A DNA stretch of 64,000 nucleotides. It comes from Theristus sp. LFF4_11 (lineage: Eukaryota; Nematoda; Chromadorea; Monhysterida; Xyalidae). The stretch covers positions 62,001 to 126,000 of the forward strand of contig JASANC010001151.1 of NCBI GenBank assembly GCA_030248135.1, read 5' to 3'. Within the stretch, counting starts at the first letter, position 1. The number at the start of each line of letters is the position of its first letter. The notes beneath the pieces were generated by a model. That model was not told the DNA's origin. It was given only the letters and a program-made list of their open reading frames with translations, and made no database searches. Shown here piece by piece: positions 10,158-22,120 of this stretch. Made by a program: the position numbers and the translations under genes.

Positions 10158-13100
10158 ATGTGGACCTCTGACTTGGAGTTGCCTCTAGACGACGACGTCG
10201 TTTGCAAAGAGCGTGCTGCACAGTTGATATACCGATGTCACCCCGAATGGGAACCACAACCATTACAGTTCAAGGTGGTCATTTCAAACATGGTTGTTTG
10301 TTTGGTCAATATGGAAACCACGGTGAATTGAAGTACCCGAATGGCGTGCACAGCTGATCACCATTGGATTTTTCCAGTTTTTCACGGATGGCATCACGAA
10401 CAAGATCCTGAGTGCGTGGCCACTGAACGCCGCAGACAGCAGAGAACGAGTGGTGGTACGCATTTATGGACGCAAGACAGAACTGTTGGTTGACCGGTCA
10501 GTTCGCCGTTTTCCGTTCAACTGAAGCCATCTAGTGCGTCTTTATGATTTTTCATTTCGCCTGTAACAGCGCAGCTGAACTGAGCAATTGGCAGCTTTTG
10601 GCTGCGCACAACTGTGCCGCCCGTTTGTTTGGCACATTCAAAAATGGCATCATCTGCGCGTACCAGCCCGGTGAGACTGTGACCGTTGAGCGAGTCAGGC
10701 GGCCGAACATTTACAAGTTTGCTTTTTCAAAACTGCTTACTTCTACTTTGATTGGTCAGGCACAAAACAGCTGCTTAGCTAATTTTGATTGGTCAGTAAA
10801 AAAGTTCTGAACAACAACAACAAAGCAAATGACTCTCATATGCTGCTTTTGTTGCAGTTTGATCGCAAAACAAATGGCTCGAATGCACGTGATACAAATC
10901 AAGTGCACCACACAAACCAAACCGGAAAGTGCAATGTGGGCCAAGATCGATTCTTTCATTGATGCGCTTCCAGACAAGTTGGACGGTGAAGAAAGACAGG
11001 CAAGGTTGGTTGGTGATAGTAACAAAACGAAACTGTCGGTCGAAATCTATTCAAATGTTCAAATTGTTTGTCGAAAACAAGAGTCGAAAATGTTTTCGCG
11101 GCTTCATTTAGGGTTCCAGTTAGACATCGGACGATTTGAGTGAAAGAAAGCAACGTTTTTAGGTCAACTCATGCACACAAAATTTATCCGGCACGTCACG
11201 TCTAATTCATGGAGCAAAAACAGAAATACAGCTCGTCACGTGATCTTAAGATCTCGTGCTCGTTCATACCAGCATTCATGCGTGACGTGACGTTCCGTGT
11301 CGGATATAGATACGTCGTGCATGAACTCCATGAATTGACCTTTTGGTGGTGCACCCCACTTACCACGAACTCAAGTGTTGGACGCTTGCAACGAAAAAAT
11401 TGGGTGTTCACTCACAGGTATTCTACTTGTTTTCCGAGCGTTCAACAACTGCGAGAGCGCTTAGTTGAGTACAAAAAAGCTGCCGAAAAGTTACAGAGTC
11501 CCATTGTATTCTGCCACAATGATCTGCTGATCAACAACATACTCCACGATGCTGAAACCGGTTTGAAAAAACTTTTCATTTTGCGGCTTTAATTTTTTTC
11601 ACATTCTTTTATTGATTATAATTTGCGTTAAACATTGGCTTTTGACAGATTCCGTCCACTTTATCGACTATGAGTACGCCTTCCACAATTACCAAGCGTT
11701 CGACATCGCAAACCATTTTGTCGAATGGGCTGGTTTGGTTTTTTTTACATTTTAGACGATTGTGTTTGCGTCGCAATGGCAAAGACGATCACTTTGTGTC
11801 GATTCATAATTGCAGGTGTTGACGAGTACGACTTCGGCCGGTACCCCGATGAAGCGACGCAGCTCGATTGGCTGCGCTGCTACTTGCGCCATTTGAACGC
11901 ACTCAACCGTGAGCCACGTGAGCCGTCGCACACCGACGTGCAGCGTATCCATGTGCAAGTGAACAAAATGGCGCATGTGTGTACAGTTTGTTAGTTCGAT
12001 CGTTTTCGAATCACTGCGCAAAAATTCGCCGCACAACAAAAAAACACGCCGCATGAGAAGCTCGCTGCAAGCCAAAATACGCCGCAGACAAAATTCGCCG
12101 CAATCATTAATTCTGCTTAAAATCACACGGAAGCAGCATAATTAAATGAAAAGTGACTCTGATTAACTGAAAATCGCAATCTAGGCGACGTTATGTGTTG
12201 GCAAATGATGCATTTCACGACATGTCTTGTGCGCCGACCTGTCACGCGACACTACCGGCGCTGTGCTCGACCGATTTCTACGATCGACGGCTCAATCAAC
12301 TCGGCAAACAACCGGCAACACGTCAGTGTGTCGTTTGTGGTTTGTTTCGGCGGTTTTTTAAAAATCGACAAAATCCCAAACCACCATAAATTGGTGTTGT
12401 GTGTTTTTTCATGAATTTTTAATTGCACCCAAACCAATGTTGAACAGAACAAAAACCAACCACAAACGACACATCATCGTGTTCCGGATGCTCTGCTGAG
12501 TTGATTGAGCCGTTGGTCGTCGAAATCGGTCGAGCACAGCGCCGGCAGAGTCGCGTGACAGGTCGGCGCACAACACACATGTCGTGAAATGCATCATTTG
12601 CCAACACAAACCGTTGCCTAGATCACGATTTCCTTGGCCGATTTAGACGTTCAACGGCTCAATCAACTCAACAGAGCATCCGGAACACGATGATGTGTCG
12701 TTTGTGGTTGGTTTTTGTTCTGTTCAACATTGGTTTTGGTGCAATAAAAAAATTCATGAAAAAACACACAACACCAATTTATGCTGGTTTGGGATTTTGT
12801 CGATTTTTGAAAAACCGCCGAAACAAACTACAAACGGCACATTGACGTGTTGCCGGTGCTTTGTTGAGTTGATTGAGTCATCGATCGTTGAAATCGGTCG
12901 AGCAGAGCGCCGGTAGAGTCGCGTGACAGGTCGGCGCACAACACACATGTCGTGAAATGCATCATTTGCCAACACAAACCGTCGCCTAGATAACGATTTC
13001 CTCGGAATGGGATGGCTGACAGCTTACTTAACCGCTAAAAAAAACAGATTTCGAAAAGTTGCGGCATATTTATTTGTTGCGGCGTATTTTCTATTTGCCG

Positions 13101-13436
13101 TTTGGAATTTTTTGCGGCGAATTTTGGCCCACGGCGAGTTTCGCCTTGCGGCGAATTTTGGCTGTGGTGCGTGTTTTGTTTTTATCTTATTGTGAGACCG
13201 GTTATTTCCGTCGAAAAACGTTTTAGCTGCCCCATTTTTGGTGGTCAGTATGGGCGATCGTGCAGGCGCATCATTCCACAATTGATTTCAACTTTTTGCA
13301 GTGAGTTTTTATTTTGAGGGGTTTTGAACCTTGCGCAACTGACATCGCTTAAAAATGCTGCAGATATGGCATCGATCGTTGGGTTGAGCACGAAAAGTTG
13401 AGACAACGTTATGCCAACTTGACACTACCTGACTAG
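10158..13436 (+). CDS. ETNK: Ethanolamine kinase
   Basis: The enzyme phosphorylates ethanolamine in the first step of the CDP-ethanolamine route to phosphatidylethanolamine. Nine exons keep the frame throughout: 10158-10274, 10378-10496, 10570-10716, 10858-11004, 11418-11560, 11649-11732, 11816-11976, 13227-13300 and 13364-13436, giving 354 residues. Exon 2 holds FFTDGITNKILSAW and YGRKTELLVDR, the nucleotide-binding N-lobe. Exon 5 holds VFCHNDLLINNIL with catalytic Asp212. Exons 6-7 hold FIDYEYAFHNYQAFDIANHF, with metal-binding Asp231, then EWAG. Exon 8 matches the C-terminal FWGLWALIQAK block of ETNK1/2. The motif set favours ethanolamine over choline kinase. Introns 4 and 7 carry a MITE and a 1.2 kb foldback element. 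An upstream coding exon cannot be excluded. Confidence 0.94.
11162..11340. repeat. MITE in ethanolamine kinase intron 4
   Basis: GGTCAACTCATG on the left pairs with CATGAATTGACC on the right; the interior has CACGTCACGTC motifs and complements. It is a relative of the element at 56-236 and lies wholly within intron 11005-11417. Confidence 0.65.
12010..13190. mobile_element. Foldback element filling ethanolamine kinase intron 7
   Basis: The outer arms (about 12010-12110 and 13060-13180) carry inverted clusters of TTCGCCGCA/TGCGGCGAA. Inside are at least three copies, in alternating orientation, of a unit of roughly 200 bases containing TTGGCAAATGATGCATTTCA and the complement. The unit spans are about 12195-12400, 12410-12610 and 12755-12980. 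It has no coding potential beyond repeat-encoded frames and accounts for nearly all of intron 11977-13226. Confidence 0.75.
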
Positions 13437-15119
13437 TTTTAGCGAGCTGTTTTTTAATTCGTAATTTTGTTAATTTAATTTTTAATCAGCTGGATTTTTT
13501 GGGAAGGTGAATGGGTTGTGGGTTTTTGTTTTATATTTTTTAAAAATACCACAACCTTCGTATGTTTTAGAGGTTTGTCATTCGTTTCGCTTCAGTTCTT
13601 GTAAAAGGTAAAAAATTGTTTTGTTCTTGTTGATTGATGAGTTGCACCAAATTAGCGATTAGTGTCGGTATTTCTTCATTACAGTATGGCCGAATAAATG
13701 AGGCAGTCCATCAAGGCGGGATCAGTCGCAGACTATGAGCTGTATTTTTCAAAAATGCTAACACTATAAGTACTGCAAATTTCAATTTCAAATTGCAAAC
13801 TTGAAGTTTAATGCAGTCGCGAGACCGAAGCGTTTAAAAAATTGTAAAAAAGAAGTTTTTGATCACGCTGTACGTACACGTCTATCGATTTCGTTGTGCG
13901 TCGAGTGCATGTATGTTTCAGAGTTCGGTTTTCAGTTCGATTATTTTTTATTCTGAATATAGTGTTGCGATTCCTCTGAGTTTCTTCTGATATGCTAGTC
14001 AAAATCGACTCATTTTGTTGAAACCTGCAGTCGGGTTTTAATGGCACTGTTTCTATATTGATTTTGAATCTCTTGAAATTTTTATGCAGGAAAATGTGGG
14101 AACATAACTATTCACTCGGCAACAAAACCACGCAACTGAATCATCAGAAGAGACACAACGCATATAACCACACTACAGTGATGACCACCAAGTAAGCTCG
14201 TATCAACAATCCAGGTAATCATAAAAAAGATATTTTTTTCATTTGAATGAACTTTGACGTTCTTGGAGGTTTGCTTTGTTTGGTTTGAACTGATTAGGAT
14301 TAGTGTAGTAGGTAGTGCAATAGTGTAGGTTAGTGTGATTTTGGATTTCTTTAGTCCAAACACGGAAAACGATCGATCACTGTTGCTTTTTAGAACTGTT
14401 GTTCCGAAATTTGAATTAAACAACAGTCCTGAAAAGTTACAATAAAATTGGGAAAGAGCTGATCTGATACATAATCGTGATTTTAGCGCTGTGGTCTGCA
14501 AAGGCCGAACTTTTGTATTGGACGTGGCAAATTATTAATTTTCCCATTGCTTTCAATTAAAACGGACAAACAACTTGACAGGCAGACAGGAAAAATCAGG
14601 AAAATCACAGGGATTACTAATTCAAAACGTGCATGTGAATGGAATAAAGGAACGACGTGAACACGATCATGATCAACTAAGCTTTGAAAATTCATCGAAC
14701 TAAGCTCGTAAACACTCACAGAGTATTATAGGCTGTGATTAATCGAATAATTTCATGATGCAGAAATTTACAGAAACCAACAGGTCACATCTGAATGGCC
14801 AAAAGTTGCAAACACAACATTATATCAAAAACAACAAAAAAAACCAAAATGAAATTAACATTTATTATGCTATAATTTGTGAATAGATGACACCGTAGTA
14901 GCTCTGATTTTAATCAATAATACTACAAATTACTTTTCTGTACATCACAGCCATGCAAGCTGGAACCAGCGCTGGCAACTGTGCTTTGCAAACGTCGCAG
15001 TTGTTGGCCGATGTCGTTCCGCTTTTATCAACGCGTGCTCTTTCTGCAAAGGGTACCCGTTTGTTCAGGACGCTTCTGGTCATTTAGCAGCAACAATCAT
15101 TGCACGCCACAGAACGGTC
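13437..15119. other. Convergent intergenic region, ethanolamine kinase and FGFRL1
   Basis: The region is AT-rich between two 3' ends. It holds a left-end fragment of MITE family C at about 13684-13770 that supplies an AATAAA at 13693, and a TTTATT (minus-strand AATAAA) at about 14861 that could serve FGFRL1. No exon was recognised. Confidence 0.5.
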
Positions 15120-18100
15120 TCAAGTGCAACTGTACATCGACGGGTATGGCTGTAAGCGCCCGTCCGGGTACGTGTCGTCGTACTCGACAAAGTGCTGTTG
15201 CTGCTGGCGTGCATGCAGCGGCCGCGGTGGCCATCTCGGCGCGTGGCCGTGTGCTGCGTAGCTCACATCATACGTCTGCTGCTGACTGTCGCCGGCCGGC
15301 TCGTGGTACATGCCAGTGGCACTGTCCTGTTCGTCTTGGTGGCACTTCAGTGGCACGCTGCTCATCGGATCGAACTGGTGATACGCGCCACTGGTCGCCA
15401 CGTTCGGCGGCGCTGCGCCGGTGCTCGTGTGCACGACGTTGGTCGAGTGCGCCGCCGGCGAAAGCAGCGCCGTCTTGTAGGCGCTCGTCGGGCCGCCGCT
15501 GTTCGCGGGCACGTAGCGCTGCTCGGTTGGCATCGCTAAATGGCCGTAGTAGCCGTTGGCGGCCGTCATCGCCGTGTGCGGCGACGGCGTCGACTTGTAC
15601 GACGGCAGACTTGGCGGCGGCAACTGTGGCGGCGGCGGACGCACGGTGGCGCCGTTCGCGAGGCCGCGTGCGCCGCCGGCCACCGGTTTCTGCTGGTTGC
15701 GTTGCAACAGACAAACTGCGTACACGACCAGCACGACGAGCAGCGCTGCGATCGGCACGCCGACGATCAGATGAATCGGCAGTGAATCGGCCGACGGCCG
15801 CTTTTGTTCGTGTGCTGCACAGAACGCTGGTTGTGTTTCGTTCATGGGTTATTTTTGTTGTTGTTGTAAGCTATTGATTATTGTTTACTAAGCTGTAATA
15901 TACAATGCAAAAAGTAGTTTGGCAAGAAGCTCACCGGGAAGCACCGTAAGGTGTGCCCTTCGCGTTGCATAATGGCCGCTGGGACTCGACACCACGCAGA
16001 CATACCAGCCGGAATGAGATGCTTTGACGGCTTTGATAACCAGTCTATTCAAATAAATATCATCGGCGCCCTGGATGATTTCCTGTTTGTCTGATACAAC
16101 GGCCAGATGCTTGTTTTCGACGACAAACGTGTCGTTTTCGTCCACTTTACTCGAATCATCCACTTCCCTGACCCACTGAAACACATCAAAATATAGATGC
16201 CTTTACAGAAATTCAAGCCACCCACCATTCCTAAAAATTAGTATTGTATGGCCGAATAAATACGGCAGTCCTTGCATTCTCCCTCAAGCGGGGTTAGGTG
16301 GCCGACTAGGAGTTGTCCGTTTCAAAAATGCCAAGATCATTACCCAGCAAGATGTGCAAGGAAGAACGAATGAGCAGAGTAGCGCGAAGAATAAATTAGC
16401 TCAAAAAAACACGTCAAGTCGGACACGTCAAGTCTTTTTTCATTCAAATTTCGCGCCCTCATTGCACCCTGAAGAAAGCTGCCATGTTTAATCGGCCACA
16501 GTGTAATAATTCAGTATAATCAACTGACTTTGATCATCGGCATCACGGTGCTTTTCACTTTACATTGGAACTGTGCCGCGTGGCCTTCGCGAACAGTGCT
16601 GTTCAGCGGGTGCGGCGTCGTGATGACCGGCGGGATCGCTGGGGTGTCCGTGACAACTAAGTGGAACGTAGCATTGATAGCACCGTAGTCATTGTAGGCC
16701 GTGCACATGTATCGGCCGCTGTCCGCTTCAGTCAGCTCGGTCAGTCCAATGACTTGCTGTCGATCAAGATCCCATCCGGGTACGGACCCAGCCGACAGTG
16801 CTGTGCCGTCCTTTGTCCTGCGGTGCAACAACAGTTGATGGCTGAGGTGTATGGTTTATTTTTTTATAAACGTGTCCCACTGAAATGACGTCATGAGCCG
16901 CCAAACATGCGCCTGCCGTTCACAGCAAACCAGACTTTCCGTTTAGCCGTATTCTTCCCCTAAACAAATGGTGAATGTCAAATCAGTCACACCAAACTGA
17001 CATTTTAGTGCCTGTACTTTGACAAACGGGCGTTTTTAAAGCAAATGATGTCATTTTAGTCCGAACACGTTTGAATAAATCCACAATACGTGCGCAGACG
17101 CAGGGTAAACCGCGAATGCTTCAGGATTTCGAGATGGCTCGCTTGACAAAATTAATGTCCACTTGAAACTAACGTACCAAAACACGCGTGGTTCTGGGTG
17201 ACCGTTGACAAGACATTTTAGTTGCAACATTGCGCCAATGCGCTTGTGCAGCGTATTCCTAGTCTGGGATTTCATTTCCATCGGGTTCCGCCAACTTGGT
17301 TTCGCGTGGCCACTATTCGGCGGAATCGACTGGTACTCACTTGGTTCTGGTTCATTGCGTCCTGTAATAATAAAATAATATATGTAGGTATGATCTTTTG
17401 TTTTGGTCCCGCAACTCAATGCGCCCACAGATAGGTAAACAGTTGCATGCAGGACGCGGGAATTCAAAATTGGCCAAGTGATACGAGTCCCCGAAATAGG
17501 GCCGAGTCACTTAGGATAGGTAATTTTGAATTGCCACATAAAGATTGAAAATAGTTTTCTTTTCACGTGTGCACACGCATTGAGTCGCAGAACTTAAAAA
17601 ATTGATATTATAATGTACATTGTATGTCCATCTAGGCGTCAGTCGATGTATTATTTTACTTGCTGTTGTGCAACAGTGTGGAATATTTTGTCATTCACAA
17701 ATTTTCCATCAGTTCAACCCCGTTGTTTCTTCCGTCGTTTTCAACTGAAAACTAAATTCGTGCATTCATTCATCACTAACAACTAAAACTAAACCACAAT
17801 TTGCGTGCATTGATGTATTCGATGTATACGGGTACGCTACACAAAAAAATGTAATTCACACATTTGTCCCAATTTTGCATAGTATGCACGCGCCTCCATG
17901 CATCACGTGCTGCGCCCACATCCCAGTCGGAAACTGATCAATTTTGCCGCAGTGCTGTCATAACGAATCACCGTTCGTTATGTAAAGCTCAATGATACAG
18001 GCCTGTTGGCTATGCTCTGCGGATGTGCATACAATGTAGCCAACGCTTGATATATTAAACGCTGTCCAATTTTGGTTAGTCACTGCATACACCAGTAACA

Positions 18101-21100
18101 GTGTCAATCAAATCGGATAGCCGTTTCATCACAATCATTTCCAGCTATATTAAGCCGGACAGGGTTACTCACCCGTTTTTGCGTGTTGCAATGTTGGCAT
18201 CTGTATATGCCGTTTTGAATAATTTCTCAAAATTTTAGCTTGAGCTTGTTAACCAGTTTGAAATTCTGCGGCTGCTCATGCTAAAAATATAGTTGCGCCG
18301 GGATGTCACTTGTGGGCCGCTGCTGACACTGCGGGCCTTCACACATGTGTACATCTACGGTCTGAGCGGCAATCTCCTCTGATGTTTAATGTCAGCAACC
18401 GTCGTCGCAAGAAGTTTGAGCAAAATAAAATCTCGATGATGTTCTGTGCCGCGATTGCATCGACAGGCAGCCTTTTTATAACATTCCACCGACACCAAAA
18501 GCACAACATTCACAGGTCCCAACAATTTCATCCTACTCGCGCACAATAATTTTGAATTTTAGTACTCGGTAGCGGCAAAAGCGCTGTCATTTTGCGTTGA
18601 ACTGCAAAAATAAAGCGTGCAGGCAACGCAGAGACTGGGAAGAGCTGCGTGCAGCACGTTTTCATAGTGATACACCAAAAAACGGGCGCCAGCCAAGCAG
18701 TATTCACATTTTTCCTGCAATGTGTGCGCATGTAACGATGATTAACTATGACAGATGGCCGATTGTCAGTGCCGGTGTCAGAAAGCGCTTGTCAAATCGG
18801 TTTGACGCGTGCGTTTCAAAATTCAGTAAATGCAGAAACAACCAAATAAAAACTGTTGTGCTGCTTGCTTGCTGCAGCGCACGCGCAATATACACTGTGG
18901 TGGCGGAATTTTGCTGTTCCAGAACATACATTGTGGTACTGCTGTTGAGACCGGCAAATGTTATGTGTATTTCAGTGAATTATAAACTGAGCATATCATT
19001 GCAAATTGAGCGCTGGGTGGCAAACCAGAAACAAGAACATCGTACACATGGTACATGGTACGTGATGGCTATGGTACACATGCGCAATGTGTCTTGTTGT
19101 CGAATATCCCCACTGTAATTGTTTAGTGTTCGTCACCAAATTCGTCTTTCTTCAGAAAAAAAGTGACCGTTAGATGACATGCAAAGATCGTAACAAATCC
19201 TTTTTGAAATTACGTGTTAGTATTGCACGTCCATCAATTTTGTTAAGTGCGAGTGGGCACGTTGTCGTGGTGTTGTGAAAACTCGCCATTTAGATTTTGT
19301 CAGTCAAAAAAAAACACAGATAGCATTGCAAGTTTCACTAAGCTCATCGCATTGAGTCTGAAGTGCATTTCTGTTGTTTTTCGTTTTTTTCTACTAAAGC
19401 AAAAAATGCATACATATTGTGCATATATGTACATGTACAGGGTGGGCCAAAAAAAAGGTTCCATTTTCAAATTGCTGTCACTGGCTGGTGTTTTAATATT
19501 ATGAGCTGAAATTTTCAGCACTGATAAAACATGCGTTGCCATTTTACTGACAAAAATTTTTTTCCGATATATAATTCCTAGCGCTCACTGTGGCAGATTT
19601 TCTAAAAAGCTCGAAAAATCAACAAATTGACTAAAATGAGTGCAAGAAAAAATTAATATCAAGATGCGTGATGGAATTTTGAAACTGTTGCGAAGGTGAC
19701 AAGTTGGTCTTTTTGGATACCCGTGACAGTTCAAATCGTGCGCTCAGAGTGGAAAGGTCTCACACTTGAATTGCATTTGAGCACCTCGAGCGAAATTCTG
19801 ATGTTTCACAACGGACTCGAGTCAGCAGCCATGCGACTGCGACAGAAAGCATTGTTCAGTTGATTTTTTGTTTTCTGTGTTGCTCTGTCTGTTAATTTGT
19901 TTCTTTTGAAAAGTTTTTCTGCGGTTTGAATAAAAACAGTGATTCAGTTTCAGTTTTCTGCAGTTTCGTCATGGTTAAGTGGACAGCAGAACAACGAGTC
20001 TGGTGTGCTATCTGGTGGGAGCAATCTGAAAGTTTTTCTGCAGTGACTCGCCAGTTTCGCGTAAAATTCCATTCAGTCGCTGCCGGACGACAAACCTTGA
20101 TGGTGATTTGGATGTCTATGAGCAATGATTCGTTGTTAAATTCTTGGTTAAAAATCCGTTTTTTTGAAAATTTGGGAATTTTTAAACATTGTGCTGTAAA
20201 ACTGAATATACTTGACCAAACTGGATAAAAATTTTGTCAGAAAAATGGCATCACATGTTTTATCAATGCTGAAAATTTCAGCTCATAATATTGAAATACC
20301 AGCCAGTGACAGCAGTTTGAAAATGGAACCTTTTTTTGGCCCACACTGTACATATGTGGCATATGGGTGCAACCGCTGTTCTTGCACTATTTCATCAACG
20401 GATTTTGAAACTGCAATTCTGAATGAAAAATATTGCCACCGTTGTGAGGCGCATCGTTCCTAAAAATTTGATCAGACCAAAATGTTGGTCACACACAAGC
20501 GGATCTCATAGATCAACCAAAACACACATATGATGTGACAAATCATTGTCTGTCATGGATAAGTGCTGTCACTGCCGTTAGAGAACAGTCTTTTGGGAAT
20601 TATTACATACAAATGTACATGTACAATTGTATGTGCATGGAAAAAGAATCAATTCGAATCAAGATGACAGCATTCCATGAAACGAAACGTCATACATAAA
20701 AAACATCTGCACGTGAACTAGCTTTTTAAGTTTTTCATTGTCCGGTGACACCGACTTACCGTAGACTTGCAGCTGGAATTCGACCAATTTATGGCCGAAA
20801 CCGTTGATTGCATTGCATGTGTACTGTCCCTGATCGACGCGATGAACATTTTTGATGCGCAGCGTTCTCCCATCGTTGCCGACTCGAAAACGTGTCCACG
20901 TGATGTCATCGATCGTTTCACCATCTTTCTTCCATTCGATCGAAATGATGTCCTCGCCTTCAACCGGGCACGAAATGCGATACCGCGGTGTGCCCTCGCG
21001 CACGACAAGGCGTGATGCGATTTTGCCAGGCTTCAGATGCGGTGGACCTGCGCAACGCAAAGTGCAATGTAACTTGGCAATAAACTCAGTTCAAGAAATC

Positions 21101-22120
21101 TGGCATTAACATCACTGTGTGTCATCATATTCTGGAATTCCACTTTTTAGACATTTCGGTCGACTACGCTGGTACTCTTTTTTTGTCCAGAGTGTGGCAA
21201 AATCAAAATTTTAGGGCGCTTTTTACCAGACACGTCCCAAATATTGCCAGACACCCCACAAATCATATTCTGAGCTGATGTTATCTGTTGCAATCTTGAT
21301 TTGTCTTTCGCCCATCATTTCGTTGTACGGCAAGAACGGGGGGACAAGGGTGGGAACAAAAAAATATTCTCTAATCGATTCAGCTATATAATTATATTTG
21401 TACATTACGATGATAGCCTCCGTGTGTCACACATCTGCTGGCTTTGTCTGCAGAATGTGCAGAATTCCGGTTAACTCTTTTCGATTTTAGTAATCGGTGT
21501 TTACTGAGTGACACGTTTTACCTGCGACAACTGCAGAGGTGCTGTGATAGATTACCTTCAACGTTGTGGAAAAAAACAATCAGCCAAGCAACAAACTCTG
21601 CTTGAATATCATATATCCCCGAATCACGAATCCCCCACTTTTCCAGCATATTCAGGAAAGGGTCTGGTCATCTTTACTCATTTGATGTCATTCTGCTTTG
21701 AAATTTGAGAAACCTTGCAGTCATTGGCTCTCGTTAAAATGTGTGGTTTCGGCCGAACACTGCTTTGAGCAAGCCGTTGTCTCAATGTCCCGCACTGTGC
21801 GTGCATATTGTACATGTACGTACACAGAGCCAAAAACGATGTCAAATAAACAAACCGCCTGTTAGCGGATGCGCACCAAACCAAAACAAACAGTGATGAC
21901 CACTAATGATTGGTCGTTCTGTTGTAGAACCGGATCACTACTGGATTTCTTGCCAACAACAGCCAGAGTAAACAATGCACCGACTGAACGACAACAAAAA
22001 AAAATAAAGCAAGAATCGTAAGATCCACTCACTTCCTTCACCGGCTTCGACGCCCGGCGGCGGTGAAACGAGCGCGCTGCACGCAGCCAACGTCAGCCAG
22101 GAGAACGCCGACGCGAGCAT
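15120..22120 (-). CDS. FGFRL1: FGF receptor-like 1 (three Ig domains, no kinase)
   Basis: This is a cell-surface FGF-receptor relative that binds FGF but has no tyrosine kinase. Six exons on the minus strand are 22033-22120 (signal peptide MLASAFSWLTLAACSALV), 20760-21047, 17178-17361, 16529-16817, 15935-16175 and 15120-15814, giving 594 residues with all phases matching. Ig1 has ISCPVEGED and YTCNAINGFG. Ig2 has LKCLVNGHPEPRVFW continuing TKDGTAL and YMCTAYNDYGAINATF. Ig3 has FQCKVKS, KWVREVDD and GWYVCVVSSPSGHY. A single membrane helix follows at about residues 376-401, then a proline-, tyrosine- and glutamine-rich tail of about 190 residues ending PYPSMYSCT. No kinase follows. The vertebrate histidine-rich tail is absent. 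Introns hold MITEs C, D and E and a mariner-like element. Confidence 0.86.
16254..16503. mobile_element. MITE family C in FGFRL1 intron 4
   Basis: It has TATGGCCGAATAAA near the left end and an inverted TTTAATCGGCCA near the right end, flanked by TA. The same family is at 48446-48708 and 51455-51626. The TA target and short terminal repeats suggest a Tc1/mariner-mobilised MITE. Confidence 0.7.
16850..17090. mobile_element. MITE family D in FGFRL1 intron 3
   Basis: Inverted ends carry AAACGTGTCCCACTGAAATG and its partner around GACACGTTTGAATAAATCCA. The same element occurs at 47155-47391, 49711-49936 and 62350-62590. Confidence 0.75.
17414..17586. mobile_element. MITE family E in FGFRL1 intron 2
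   Basis: CTCAATGCG and CGCATTGAG form the ends, with an internal palindromic pair GGGAATTCAAAATTGGC / TTTTGAATTGCCAC. A close copy is at 45231-45390 and a partial copy at about 33600-33695. Confidence 0.65.
19438..20348 (+). mobile_element. Mariner-like element, internally deleted, N-terminal transposase part
   Basis: The 911-base element starts CAGGGTGGGCCAAAA and ends in the complementary GGCCCACACTG, with TA on both sides (19436-19437 and 20349-20350). Long subterminal inverted repeats (AGCTGAAATTTTCAGCA region) extend the ends. A short frame from ATG 19971 to 20228 begins MVKWTAEQRVWCAIWW and reads FSAVTRQFRVKF, resembling the first helix-turn-helix of mariner-type transposases. The second helix and the DDE catalytic domain are missing. 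It lies in FGFRL1 intron 2. Confidence 0.75.

Noticed and set aside
11977..13226. Ethanolamine kinase ending at exon 7 (truncated gene)
   Set aside because: Two further exons at 13227-13300 and 13364-13436 restore the conserved C-terminus in frame beyond the foldback element.
14981..15877. 298-residue open frame on the plus strand
   Set aside because: It lies antisense to the GC-rich last exon of FGFRL1. It is arginine-rich with no recognisable domain, while the minus strand gives a membrane helix and a phase-consistent exon.
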